From Periplaneta americana (lineage: Eukaryota > Arthropoda > Insecta > Blattodea > Blattidae): DNA of 64,000 bases. A program made the translations under genes and the position numbers. The stretch spans positions 157,144,102-157,208,101 of the forward strand of contig NC_091132.1 in the NCBI RefSeq assembly GCF_040183065.1, written 5' to 3'. Each line of letters begins with the position of its first letter. Positions within the stretch are counted from its first letter, which is position 1. Positions 46,369 to 57,499 of the stretch are shown in pieces. The notes under the pieces are model-generated. The model was not told the origin of the DNA. It worked only from the letters and a program-made list of their open reading frames with translations, and did no database searches.

Positions 46369-46880
46369 CTGCGCTAGTCAAGTGCAAGATTTACCGACTA
46401 TAATGGCGGATTTTTAATGCACAAAAAGAAAATGCACGTTTTCGAAGATATCATATCACGTTAAGACACCAAATAATTTAGAAATATGACCCAAGGGAAT
46501 ATCGTTGAAATAGACGAATATCTGAAAAAACAAGAATATTATATCAAAGCGATAATGTACCTAGCATTCACATGTGCACGAAAGAATTATCACTAATATA
46601 TACATTTACCAAATCTTACCTAACCTTATCACTGATATTGACCTATATGTCACTAATCTATCTCCTCGTCAAAACCGATCTAACCTCATTACTGACAGCA
46701 AATCTAATTGAGAGTAATGTTAAGAACGAAGGAGGAAGAGAGAAATAAAACAAATTTCTTGTGGCAACTACAGCACACACAAATGTCATGCTGTTATGTT
46801 GAGGACATTGTGTACTTAGTTCAAATTGGCTATCATCGTAATGACACTGTTAAAAGCTGCAGTAAGTAATTCTACCCTTT
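46369..46880 (+). repeat. Dispersed repeat R2, copy 2
   Basis: Relative of 11079-11545 in the same orientation (GAACGAAGGAGG block at about 46725). Confidence 0.6.
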
Positions 46881-47792
46881 AGCGAATTCAGTCAATTCTT
46901 ATAATGATATCGTATCATTTATCTATTTCTTATACTTTTGAGATGTGCAGGATGGCCAGTCTGTTATGTTTGTTTCCATGTTTTATTTTCGTGCAGAATA
47001 TGGATCTAAGATATGAAAACTAATTAACGAAGTGCATCCAATACATTTTCTCTTCAAGCGACATTCAAGAATTAATCGCAACTGACATCAAAATTTCTCA
47101 ATATGGTTAATTTAAAGTGTGTAATTCATGTCTACTTTAAATGTAATAGTCCGAAATCGCGTTTGCAAATCAAACAATTTGTTGCACACGTCTTTAGCTG
47201 TGATGAAATAATCCTGAGAGTATATATGGCATGGCTATTTGTATCTGTCATTGTTGGACCCCTGATGCCCATAGTGAGGGCATGTGTCAACATTCAGAGG
47301 GGCTCTCGCAAATTACATTTTTTCATGGCTTAACTACAGGCAATATTACGATACATCTCCGGCTCACAGACTTGTTAAAGTCTGTAACTTCTTTACCGTA
47401 ATTCACAGAAAAGGCACCCATATTTAGAGCGCAGAAACACGTATTATATGTCAAAAGCATGAAAAGGCCTTGTAGATGGGTATTATATTACATTATGCAT
47501 GAATATCATTCCTTATGTCAGTAAAATGTTATAAAGAAAGGCGGCAGTAGACAAAGACACACAGACAGGTAAATGGACGAAAACTAGATGCACAGACAGA
47601 TAAAGAAAGACACATAATCCCAGGGACATACAGACATACTCACAGGTAGACATGCCAATTAATACTGAGGCACTCATTTGAATAACAATCAACATGAAAC
47701 TAATTACAAATTTCTATTATTCTTATTATTATTATTATTTCAATAAAGCAGTGAAACCAACAAAGAAAGAAAGTCTCACACATTTCACTCAC
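46881..47792. other. Intron of the zinc-finger gene; no element recognised
   Basis: AT-rich intronic sequence. An ATT-rich tract lies at about 47715-47740. Confidence 0.5.
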
Positions 47793-47875
47793 CTCTCAGC
47801 TAAGACTTCATTTCCTTCTGTTGTCACTTCTGGTTGGAACTCCTCCTCCACGTTATTTAACTCACGTGCCTCCTC
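47793..47875 (-). CDS. Zinc-finger gene, middle coding exon
   Basis: An 83-bp minus-strand exon encodes E-E-A-R-E-L-N-N-V-E-E-E-F-Q-P-E-V-T-T-E-G-N-E-V-L-A-E plus two bases that complete an Arg codon in the next exon. Acceptor TCTTTACAG and donor GAG|GTGAGTGAAA are strong. It enters in phase 0, matching the exon at 58472, and leaves with two bases, matching the finger exon at 44953. Similar acidic linkers between repeated K-S-E-type segments and finger arrays are usual in cockroach zinc-finger genes, to my knowledge. Confidence 0.85.
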
Positions 47876-48337
47876 CTGTAAAGATTATGTGAAGCAAAGG
47901 TATAGGGCAGTAATAGTTGAAGAATCAATGCATGGCAGTTTAAATTATGGAGACTTGATTTTAAATCCTACTAAATCCAATAAAAGGTTAAACACTGTAG
48001 CAGAAGAATGGAAATGAATTTTTAAAAATTACAATAATGTGCATTTTCTAAGAAATTTCCCGTTTTAAGCAAGAAATGCATAAACAATATGTTAATTGGA
48101 AGAGTAAATAAGATTGACAAGCAAATCATATAAGATGGTCATAGGTGAGTAGGATTCAGGAAGACCATGTTGATAATGGATCCAACTGTTACGGTAAAAG
48201 TGGTAAAGAAAATTTTCTGGTAAGGCAGTTTGGAACTATTCGAGATATTTATGGACTTACAGCAAACACACAACTAAACTAAACGAACAAACTACGTAAA
48301 GATTAATTCTTTGGTCCTACAGTATTATCTGTTATGG

Positions 48338-48636
48338 TTACCATTGGTTATTAATGGAGAAAAATTCGCTCTGGCATGGCTCCAGGGATCGAACTCCGGA
48401 CGTCCAGGTCTACGCACTGAGTGCTTTAACCACTGAGCTATGCCGAGACTTAATCCACAGCACCGGATGGAGTAAGATCACAGAGGGGAAAATAGCAAAG
48501 GAGGGAGATTGATTGAGTGTGTGGATTGAGCCCCGGTACAGCTAAGTGATTAGAGTGCCCAGTGGATAGAACTGGGAGTCCCAGGTTTGATCCATGGTGC
48601 TGGAGCGAATTTTTCTCCATTAATAACCAACGGTAA
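48338..48636. mobile_element. tRNA-headed foldback repeat C, head-to-tail inverted pair
   Basis: 34-bp arms matching at 33 positions (48338-48371 and 48603-48636; TTACC-TTGGTTATTAATGG..) enclose two tRNA-like sequences in opposite orientation. The minus-strand one has GCATAGCTCAGTGG and GAGTTCGATCCC; the plus-strand one has GTCCCAGGTTTGATCC. Confidence 0.85.
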
Positions 48637-48964
48637 ACTAACAAAGGTCAGTGGAACTCTAAAAGAATTTGAAAACCCAGGGAAAATAATTCGCTTAATG
48701 TAAACAACAATAGAAGAAATAACCTCATGTTTGAACATTCAGGAGAAATCTCCCACCTTCTATTACGTTCATTAAGCATACGGTTACAGTGGATGCGTAT
48801 TCTGACGATTTTGTCTGAACAATTTGTCAGAAGTGAGTGGTTACAGTAAACACGTATTCTGACAAAGTCATTCTAACCTCAAAAAGACAAGATGGATATG
48901 ATTTACACCACTACTAAGTATTTCATATAGGATTTTAAACCCTGCCTAAGAGAGATAATATATT

Positions 48965-49215
48965 TTTTAGTACTGTAGGTTATTTTACGACGCTTTGTCA
49001 ACATCTCAGGTTACTTAGCGTCTGAATGAGATGGTGATAATGCTGGTGAAATGAGTCCGGGGTCCAGCACCAAAAGTTACCCAGCATTTGCTCATATTGG
49101 GTTGAGAAAACTCCGGAAAAAACCTCAACCAAGTAACTTGCCCGGACCAGAAATCGAATCCGGACCACCTGGTTTCGCGGCTAGACGCGTTAAGCGTTAC
49201 TTCAAAGGGGTGGAC
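48965..49215 (-). mobile_element. SINE family A copy
   Basis: Inverted copy: the A-tail side (GTAGGTTATTTTACGACGC) is at the left and the tRNA-like head (GGACCACCTGGTTTCGCGGC) at the right, with a mutated B box. Confidence 0.85.
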
Positions 49216-49520
49216 CAGATAATGTATGACCCTTGTTTTTTTCATATGGAATTGTATTCGTGATAAACTTTGCCTTTACCTTAAAAAACTATCGCAAAAA
49301 AATTCCTAACTGTGTAGGAATCATAGATGAAAAACACGTTCGAATTAGTGTCCTCAAAACTCAGGATCTGTAAGCTACGATTATTACCAATAATAGTTTT
49401 TCATTACATTGTAAAGTACTGGTATATCTGACGCAAATTAGAAATTTACAGCAATTGGGTAGTAAAGCGAACATTTCAAATGTTCCTATACAAATGATCG
49501 GAAAGTTATTTTTCGGTCTT

Positions 49521-49715
49521 CGGCGTAGCTCAGGTGGTAGTGCGCTTGCCTGCTGATATGTAGCTGCGCTCGGATGTCAGTTCGACTCTCGCTTGGGCTA
49601 ATTACTTGGCTAGGTTTTTCCGGGGGTTTCCCCAAATGTTAGGCAAATATCAGGTGATCACATGGTGAATCCTCAGCCTCAGCCTCATCTCGCCAAATAC
49701 TTTCTTGTTATTGTG
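49521..49715 (+). mobile_element. SINE family B copy
   Basis: Plus-strand tRNA-like head CGGCGTAGCTCAGGTGGTAG, then AGTTCGACTCTC, GGTTTTTCCGGGGGTTTCCC and the tail block CTCATCTCGCCAAATAC. Confidence 0.85.
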
Positions 49716-50337
49716 AAGGGAGCTGATGAAACATATCCGACAAAGCTACAGTTCTTAAAACAATACTCCATACGCAAATTCTTACAGGTTAGGTACGGAT
49801 TTTTTTTAAATTATAGGCTGTCCAGGGCTCGATGCTGCATTGAATGAGCATTTGGGATTGTAGTTAGTAAATGAAGATGTTTCTTAAGTTAACAGCAAAT
49901 AATTTCTAAGAAAGTTAACATTACTATAAAGTGACCTTGTTTTCTGCATGCTATAGTTATTGATAACTGAAATGGAAGGAGTTTCTAGGTTTCTACTACA
50001 CTTCAACATTTCATAATGCCAGAGCAAGATATGGCTGTCTCAAGACGCGACAAGCATTATGGAACAACAGTGAGTGAAGTAAGAGAACCTATAAACAATA
50101 TAGAGTATCATCAGTTTTACTGGAGAGGTGCATTTCAATACAGGATATTATTTAAATGTACAGTCTCACAAGCACAGTACCGGTATTGTGTCTCATTTCT
50201 TGTACACATTAAAGTAAAATGCGTCACTTGTCGCAGCATGCCCAGACTATTGTATAGCTAAAGTGTTAGGACGCTTGTTTTCCGTCCATTCGATCACTAT
50301 TCAGATCTCTGTGGAATTTGTGATAGATAAAACAGAT

Positions 50338-50770
50338 GTTGTTGTTGTTGTTGTTGTTTTCTAATGCCAGGCGTTTGACAAAGTCATTTGACCTCTTGCA
50401 CGCCAATATTTTTCAAAGATATTGTCATGGTCAGCCACTGACGCACAGATTTTGAGGTTGGCAAGTTGTAGCCGATTTAAGTGAACATCGTATTTTAACG
50501 TTTTGGTGGCTACTTCATTCACACACAACCCCCAGAATGTCTGGAGGACCACACCTACTGTTGGTCGACGGGTCTACTAGACCTAGTTGGGAGATCTTGT
50601 TGATCGCCAGCATTCCCTCCTTAAGCCACTGGAGGACGATTTTAGTGCCATAGCAGGTCAGCACTAGGAACAGAAGAGTAGAAAGGGTAGGAAGGAAAAT
50701 GAAATGAACCGCTAGGCCTCAAATGCTCTAATACTGTCGTGGTCGAAGAAAGTAAGAGTTCAGTCAGAGG
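50338..50770. repeat. Probable dispersed repeat with (GTT)n head
   Basis: A (GTT)n run (50338-50357) passes into TTTCTAATGCCAGGCGTTTG and a GC-richer segment including AGATCTTGTTGATCGCCAGC. I believe this is a high-copy animal repeat, from memory only. No coding frame. Confidence 0.45.
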
Positions 50771-50901
50771 GCTGGACAGGAAACGGTAAATAGAGAATTA
50801 GGTATTGAATAGAGAAAAATTATACCAAATTCCACCATTAACTCATCAAGCTGACCTGTGCTAATTGATGTGTAGCCCCTCCCTTTAGTTCAGCTTGTAA
50901 A

Positions 50902-51950
50902 ATTATTATGATGTACCGAAATATACATGATATTTCCGTGCAGATATTCTGCATCACCATATGATGAAAGATGAATGGAACGAAGAAAATTCTCTCCGAC
51001 ACAGGATTTGAACCCAGATTTTCAGGTCTATCTGCTGATGCTCTGTCCACTAAGCCACACCAGATTCCCATCCTGATGTCGGATTGAATACTCTGTTTAA
51101 GTTCCACGTCTTGGATAGAGCATCAGCACGTAGAGTTGAAAATCTGGGTTCAAAGCCCGGTGCCAGAGAGAATTTTTCTCTGTTCCATTCATCTTTCATC
51201 ATATGATGACGCAGAACATCTGCACGGAAATATATGTACTTCGGTACACCATAATAATATACGATATGCAAATAATCACTTAGTGATATAAGACGGCGCT
51301 TATTCCGTCAGATCACGGCCACTCATAACAAGTGCACCTCTGCACATGTGTGTGGACATGGTCCCACTGTCATACATCTATGACGCAGAGCATAAGGGTA
51401 GGCCACTAGAGGGAACCCAAGAGGTGGAACTTAAACTGAGAGGAATCGATCCGACATTGGGATGGGAATCCGGTGTGGCTTAGTGGTAGAGCATCAGCAC
51501 TTAAAGCTGAAAACCTGGGTTCAAATCCCGGTGCTGGAGAGAATTTTTCTCCGTTCCATTCATCTTTTATCATATGATGACACAGAATATCTGCATGGAA
51601 ATATCATATGTACTTTGGTGCATCATAATAATATATGATACGCGAATAATCACTTAGTGATTTAAGACGGCACTTATTCCGTCGGAACCCAGCCACTTAG
51701 TCACTCATAACGAGTGCACCTCTGCACATGTGTAGACATGGTCCCACTGTCATACATCTATGACACAGTGCATGAGGGTAGGCCACTAGAGGGAACCCAA
51801 GAGGTGGAACTTAAACTGAGAGGATTCGACTCGACATTGGGATGGGAATCCGGTGTGGCTTAGTGGATAGAGCATCAGCATGTAGAGCATCAGGTTGAAA
51901 TCCCGGTGCCGAAGAGAATTTTTCTCCATTCCATTCATCTTTTATCATTG
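50902..51950 (+). mobile_element. tRNA-headed repeat C: one inverted plus three tandem units
   Basis: Three direct units have tRNA-like heads at 51112, 51484 and 51864 (period 372 and 380 bp), each with GGATAGAGCATCAGCA or GGTAGAGCATCAGCA. The first two continue with TTCAAA-CCCGGTGC, GAATTTTTCTC and a body holding ACTTAGTGAT and CTGCACATGTG; the third is damaged and ends soon after its head. An inverted unit (50902-51111) stands head-to-head with the first, giving arms of about 90 bp. The head at 51468-51538 folds like a tRNA (5-bp anticodon and T stems, wobble-rich acceptor) but lacks T before the anticodon. Confidence 0.85.
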
Positions 51951-52204
51951 TAAAATTATGCTTACTAACAGCTGCACCATGGGAAGGTAGGGATGGGACA
52001 TTGCGTATTTGTTCAGGTTGGTTCCTTAAAGTCTTCAATGGCAAGGATTAATGGCTCTTTCCCCTGTATTCGAAAAATACCGTTTTTCAGCCAAATCAGT
52101 TGTTGCAAATAGGTTTTATCGGAGTATTCCCGTTTCCCTCTTTATTCTATCAACACTCTCTCCTTTCCCCTCATTTTATCAATTATCCTATTAAAAATAG
52201 GCTG

Positions 52205-52483
52205 GGGTGATGTGTGAAGATAGTACGGATTTTCGATGCCGATCTAGGTTTTAACAGCTTGGGGCGCTGGGTTCGGAATCGTCAGCAGATGATGGGACCT
52301 TACCTGCAAGTCCCAGGACAGCTGGCTCGCCAGTCAGCGTCGGATTCACGATTGCTACGCAGGCCCTTCACCAGACTTTGACAATCATCGCATATAAGGC
52401 GTACAATGGGCTGAACAGCCTAAGTGCTAGGAACCATCCCGGATCCAGCCTTCGTGAAATCAATCAATCAATCAATCAATCAA
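52205..52483 (+). mobile_element. Retroposon 3' end with (AATC)n tail
   Basis: A GC-rich segment ending GGAACCATCCCGGATCCAGC, then (AATC)n at about 52457-52482. A simple-repeat tail after a GC-rich end suggests a LINE or SINE 3' terminus. No coding motif was recognised. Confidence 0.5.
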
Positions 52484-52954
52484 TATATAAAACAATCAAT
52501 CACTTTACCAACCAATCCGCAGCAGCATTTTGTGTTCACTTCAGAGTACACAAGTCATACGAACTTGACATTGGAATTTTGCGCACTAGTTCAAAAAGAA
52601 AATACGTTCCGAATGAAGTTTTGTAAAGATTAGCGCCAATGTAGACTTACATAATAGACGTGCATCTATTACAATTATCTATTAAATTACATTTTATTGT
52701 GGTTAGACTTGAATTGGTAATGTTTAGATTAGTAACTTACAGAATAATGTTTGTAGTGTATAAGCGAGAATTATCCTGTTCAGTGCTCACATATTGATAT
52801 AAGAACGACGGTTATGAAACTAACTCAAACATACGATAAAGATAAAACAATTTGTTACACTGTATATATACGAAATAAATAAATACATAAATATGTAGGT
52901 AGGTAGATTGACAGACGGACGGACAGACAGACAGGACTAGATGGATGGATGGAT

Positions 52955-53101
52955 TTTATTTTTTATTTTATTGGGTTATTTTACGACGCTGTATCAACAT
53001 CTAGGTTATTTAGCGTCTGAATGATATGAAGGTGATAATGCCAGTGAAATGAGTTCGGGGTCCAGCACCGAAAGTTACCCAGCATTTGCTCCTATTGGGT
53101 T
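52955..53101 (-). mobile_element. SINE family A copy, head missing
   Basis: The tail and body (TTATTGGGTTATTTTACGAC to CAGCATTTGCTCCTATTGGG) end abruptly at the inverted 5' end of the Penelope-like element, which has replaced the tRNA-like head. Confidence 0.85.
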
Positions 53102-53189
53102 TGTTTGTGTTGTGTTGGGTGGTTGGATGTGTTGTGTATGTGTTTTGTTGTTGTTGGTTTTCTGTAGATTTTGAATACACCCAAAGCTA

Positions 53190-53925
53190 CACTACACATT
53201 AGAAATTGAAAACAACAAATCCATAAATTTTCTAGACATCACAATAACAAAAGTCGACAACAAACACACATTCAAAGTCTACAGAAAACCCACAACAACA
53301 CAGACACAACACATCCAACCACCCAACACAACACAAACAAGCTGCATTCCGAACAATGGTACACAGACTACTCAACATACCAATGAACCAACATGATTAC
53401 AAAGAAGAGCTAAACACAATCAAATACATAGCATAAAGAAACGGATACAACCCCAACATAATAGACAACATAATACGAAACACAAAACATAATCACAAAA
53501 AACATAAAAATACAACAAAAACACAAGAACACAAAAAATACATCACACTAACATACGAAAACAAAAACACACACAAGATTGCAACCTCATTCAAGAAATT
53601 AGATTACAACATCGCATACAGAACAAATAATAGTCTACAAAAACATCTCAACACACAAACAAACAAATACAACCACACAGGTATATACAAACTCAAATGT
53701 AACATCTGCAACAACTTCTATATAGGACAGACAGACAGATCATTTCAAACACGTTACAAAGCACACATCACAGCCATAACAAAATTACAAAACGCCTCCA
53801 CATATGCAGAACACATCACAAATGCTCACGAAACCTACAGAGACATCAACACAGACATGGAAATTCTACACATCGAACCAAAAAGCCAGAAAGTAAACAC
53901 ACTAGAACAATACAAAATATAGTCA
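53190..53925 (+). pseudogene. Penelope-like RT end and GIY-YIG endonuclease
   Basis: This is the C-terminal half of a Penelope-like polyprotein. I-N-F-L-D-I-T-I-T-K and F-K-V-Y-R-K-P-T-T-T (about 53225-53305) are the end of the RT domain. After frame changes come N-G-Y-N-P-N-I-I-D-N-I-I (53440s), Y-I-T-L-T-Y-E-N, T-G-I-Y-K-L-K-C-N-I-C-N-N-F-Y-I-G-Q-T (53677-53733) and Y-A-E-H-I-T, ending K-V-N-T-L-E-Q-Y-K-I and TAG. G-I-Y and Y-I-G with the C-x-x-C between them define the zinc-containing GIY-YIG nuclease of these elements. The RT fingers and palm are absent (5' truncation), and at least one stop (TAA about 53434) and one frame change are present. Inactive. Confidence 0.85.
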
Positions 53926-54052
53926 CACAAAAACACATCCAAATGAAATTCTCAACACAACTCAATTTAAGCATGCAAAGAAATAATTTATTACAGTTGT
54001 ATGAACACTTTTGTAAAATTAAATTAAAATTAATAAAATCAGTTAAAAACCA

Positions 54053-54086
54053 GACATGTTTCGGAGGAATGCTACTCCATCTTCAG
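54053..54086 (-). ncRNA. Hammerhead-like ribozyme core, PLE pair, minus strand
   Basis: Minus strand: CTGAAGA, then helix II GGAG..CTCC with a short loop, then GAAA and CATGTC. CTGANGA and GAAA are the two invariant core strands, and GTC is the classic cleavage triplet. The self-complementary CATG would give helix III in a dimer. Helix I pairing is weak. Confidence 0.65.
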
Positions 54087-54233
54087 AGGCAATACCACGA
54101 CGCTGGTACAGATGTTCGACCGCGTATCGTGGCTTAAAGGAGACACACACACTCTTTGACTCCACATTACATTACACAAACACACCCCCACAGGAAACAA
54201 AACAAAAGGCGCCAACACCAGCAACAACCAGTT

Positions 54234-54266
54234 CTGAAGAAGGCCGATAACAGGCCGAAACATGTT
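54234..54266 (+). ncRNA. Hammerhead-like ribozyme core, PLE pair, plus strand
   Basis: CTGAAGA (54234-54240), helix II GGCC/GGCC around GATAACA, GAAA (54257-54260), then CATGTT. AGTT just upstream of the core can pair with AACT just downstream as helix I. The CATG palindrome again suggests a dimeric form. Confidence 0.7.
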
Positions 54267-55023
54267 AACTAGATACGATAGAATTTAACGCGAGAAAGAC
54301 ATATAATACATATTCCGAAGGAAATATAGTTATTTTCTGATGGTTGCAGTGGCCAACACCATAATTGTACAGTAGACCGGTTTCATAAAAATGTAATAAA
54401 ACTTATCACAACTTTCCAGTGACCGAACATTCAGCTTTGTCCTGTGATTGGAACATCGGTGTTGCAAAGGCGCTTAGGCTATTAGGAGATGAGATCGGAT
54501 CTATATACCTGAAGAATACCATGATTTGATCCGTTCTTCTACATCAAAATTTAAAATCATAAATATAAAGACTGAAGACGTGTGAGACTACAAGACATGA
54601 CAAGATTACAAAAAGAGTGCACTTTCAGTTCAATCAGAAGCAAAAATACCGAAATATACGAAAATATCATTCCAAATTTCAAAATATTTTCATTTTGAAT
54701 ACTATGTACACCTCGCGTGAAAGATCTGAAAGCCTTGAGAGTGTTGAGATTTAAACGGCAGATAATGGTTGCTTGTCTGACGTACATTCCATTTGCAAAA
54801 CATTTCTCTCTTTGTCAGTTAGTCGCTTGTTCGTTATAATATGCGCTTGTATTACATCACGGAAGTATTCAGTTGTAGCATTTTTAAGTGTATGTAATAT
54901 TGTATATAAAAATTGTTTATACAGAGTTAAAGTGCGTGTATATATGGTATTGGCATTTAAATTGTGTATGTCAGTATGTAGATTGCATATAGTTATTTAA
55001 ATCGTGCATATAGAGTTAGAGTG

Positions 55024-55028
<5 letters not shown>

Positions 55029-55090
<62 letters not shown>
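55029..55090. repeat. (AT)n microsatellite
   Basis: About 60 bp of pure AT repeats upstream of the dead transposase gene. Confidence 0.95.
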
Positions 55091-55092
<2 letters not shown>

Positions 55093-55160
55093 CATTTCAA
55101 TTGTGTATATACAGTTAGTTTAAGTATTTATAAGTTGCAAGTAGAGCTGCTGTTACGGTA

Positions 55161-56524
55161 ATGGCTCCAGTTATTTCAAAATTAAAAGGAAAGAAGCTTC
55201 ATAATCAAACTAAAGAGGTTATAAACAATGTACCGTACTCGTGTTTCTGTCTAAGGAAACTTCTCAAGGGACAGACATTCCTCCACATAAAGTTCAACAG
55301 CGAGTGACAGTGGCTACAGGCATGTCTCGTAGTAGTGCCCAAAAAACTGTGGCAGAAGCGAAGAAAACAGATAGTGGTAATGGTATGTGTTTCGAAACGC
55401 CAGTTAAGAAGAGAACAATTAAAAGTGGTGTGTTAGAACTAGACGCGTTTGATGAAAGTGTAGTGCGTAGGATAGTATATGACTTTTACATTACCGAGAA
55501 ATGTGTTCCAACAATCAGCGCATTAAGGATGAAACTGAAAGACGCAATTGGCTTTGATGGGGGCAATACTAGTGTTAGAACTCTACTGAAAAAAACTGGA
55601 ATTTTCTTGGAAGAAAACGAAGACAAATAGATCGTTAGTAGTAGAAAAATACCATATCAGGCAAAAAAGAATAACTATTTGAGGCGAATTTCTAATTATC
55701 GAGCTGAGAGAAGAAATATTGTGTATCTGTATCAGTCATACAGTACATTCTCTCAACCCATCTGTATAGCAAGTCTTGGAGAGACGACTCAGCACATGGT
55801 CTTCTAGCGCCGGTATCAAAGGGACAGCGCCTAATGATACACACTGGAGGTGACCGAGGGTTCGTCCCCAATGCCCTACAAATTTGGAAAGCTCAGCAGA
55901 AATCCGGGGATTATCATTCTCAAATGAATCAAATTAATTAAGAGAAATGGATTCGAGAGAAGCTCATTTCTAATTTGCTCCGAAATTCTGTTGTTGTGTT
56001 TGATAATGCCCTTTATCATAACATTGCATTAAATAGAGCTTCCACTTTAAATTCAACAAAAACTGTAATGAAGGAATGCCTTGAAAAAGAGGGAATTCTC
56101 TACAGTGATGACATGTTGAAACCGACTTTATACGAACTTATACAAATATACAAACCCTCGTCTGTAAAAGTGCCGGGCATATTCCAATTAGACTTCCTCC
56201 TCATCACCCTGAATTAAGCCCGATCAAGAACATTTGGTCAATAGTGAAGGGATGGGTTCCTTCCAGAAACATAAATTGTAAATTAGATTGAGTAAGAGAA
56301 CTATGTGAGCAGAAATTTAACAGTAAGATTGAACTCGATTGGCGTCCACTTTGTGATAATGTTAAAAAAATATAACAAGATATATGGACCAGTAAGTACT
56401 GTTTGGTAACGTCATAGACCCAATTATCATAAATCTCGGTGGTATCAGCGTTGATGACGATGACTGTGATTTCAGCTAGGACGATGAAATGGAAGGGATA
56501 GCAGAGTTTGAAGACTCTGACTAG
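55161..56524 (+). pseudogene. Tc1/mariner-type DDE transposase, near full length, dead
   Basis: ATG 55161 opens M-A-P-V-I-S-K-L-K-G-K-K. After a shift come S-Q-G-T-D-I-P-P-H-K-V-Q-Q-R-V and a helix-turn-helix region with D-E-S-V-V-R-R-I-V-Y-D-F-Y (55241-55630). Then K-G-Q-R-L-M, G-F-V-P-N-A-L-Q-I-W, S-G-D-Y-H, V-V-V-F-D-N-A-L-Y-H-N (second catalytic Asp, about 55996), and L-R-L-P-P-H-H-P-E-L-S-P-I-K-N-I-W (56185-56240). In this superfamily the last motif reads P-I-E-x-I-W; here the catalytic Glu codon is AAG (56226-56228, Lys). An acidic tail (I-S-V-D-D-D-D) follows. Several stops and shifts occur. Inverted ends were not located. Confidence 0.8.
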
Positions 56525-56850
56525 CAGCTCAAGATAAGAGGTCAATGTTTTCAGTTAGATGCTTATAGTGTATTTGTTGTTGTTTGCACTCTGCCTCCCA
56601 CTTCTCCACTGTGACATCAGCCAGGCTTTCAGATCTTTTGCGCCAGCTGTAAGTAAGCCTAGAACTATGACTGCAACAAACCGCATAGATGAATATGTAA
56701 AAGATGAGGTCTCACTGGGGAAACCTGCTCATACTGCCAGATAGCCTACATGTGCCTACAATGGTAAAATCATCTTCAATACTAAAAAAGGGGATGACAT
56801 AAAAAACTACTACAATATATACCTGCAGGAAGAAACAACTTCTACAACAA

Positions 56851-57145
56851 CCTGTGGGTAACTTAGTAGATAGAGCAACTGGCTATGATTAGAAGGTTCG
56901 AGGTTCGATCCCAGGTGGTGATGGGATTTTTCGTTGCCAATCGTCCAGAACGGCACCAAGGTTCACTCAGCCTGCTATTAAATTAAGTACTGGGTCTTTC
57001 CAGGGGTAAAAGATGGTCGGAGTATGATACTGACCACACCACCTCCTCTTACATAGTGCCGAGGGGAAGAAAGCATGAGGCTCTACCTCCATGCCCTCGA
57101 AGTGTCTTCATGTCATGTGAAGGGGCTACTTTTACCTTCACCTAC
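56851..57145 (+). mobile_element. tRNA-derived SINE, family D
   Basis: The head has ACTTAGTAGATAGAGCAACT and GAGGTTCGATCCC, then a body with GTGCCGAGGGGAAGAAAGC and a CTTCACCTACAATAAT end. It is unlike families A-C in the body. Confidence 0.75.
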
Positions 57146-57472
57146 AATAATCTGTGTCAATGGCCTATGACAGACCAAAGTGTTACAGTATCAGCGGGTT
57201 TCTTATTCTATGATTCTCATTTTCTGAAGAATATAGACATTTTCCGACCTCTTGCTTTTTCATTGTTGATTTTAACTTAAACATATTTTCTGAGCATAAA
57301 ATATGATTTTGTACAATATAATATGGTTAATTGTCTTCATTTAATTCGAAAAGACCATATCTCCATTTATTAAAACTCTTCTTAGAATGTAGGCTTTCAT
57401 GGCCGGCGTTGATAGGATGGATATTTTTCGAGCTAGAGGCCGTGGTCTGTCGGTGTTACAACCAAATGTTTC

Positions 57473-57499
57473 GTCTGCTACTCCAGTGGACATCTTCAG
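57473..57499 (-). ncRNA. Hammerhead-like core, 57-kb pair, minus strand
   Basis: Minus strand CTGAAGA (57499-57493), a shortened helix II (GTC/GAC), GAAA (57482-57479) and CATTTGG. Helix II has lost pairs compared with its partner. Confidence 0.5.

Larger units (their letters stand above)
53102..54275 (+). mobile_element. Penelope-like element with hammerhead-bearing 3' end
   Basis: The left 75 bp (53103-53178) is an inverted copy of 53268-53338. The RT-end and GIY-YIG coding part follows (53190-53925), with very little G on the plus strand. After 53.95 kb there is an AT-rich insert, then two inverted hammerhead-like cores (54053-54086 minus, 54234-54266 plus) around another piece of element sequence. 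Confidence 0.75.

Noticed and set aside
51468-51538. Functional tRNA gene
   Set aside because: The clover-leaf parts are present, but the acceptor is mostly wobble pairs, the base before the anticodon is not T, and the same head recurs as part of a dispersed repeat.
54053-54266. Chance occurrence of CTGAAGA and GAAA
   Set aside because: Considered as an explanation for the cores, but six cores in three inverted pairs, with mostly complementary helix II of different sequence, make chance unlikely.
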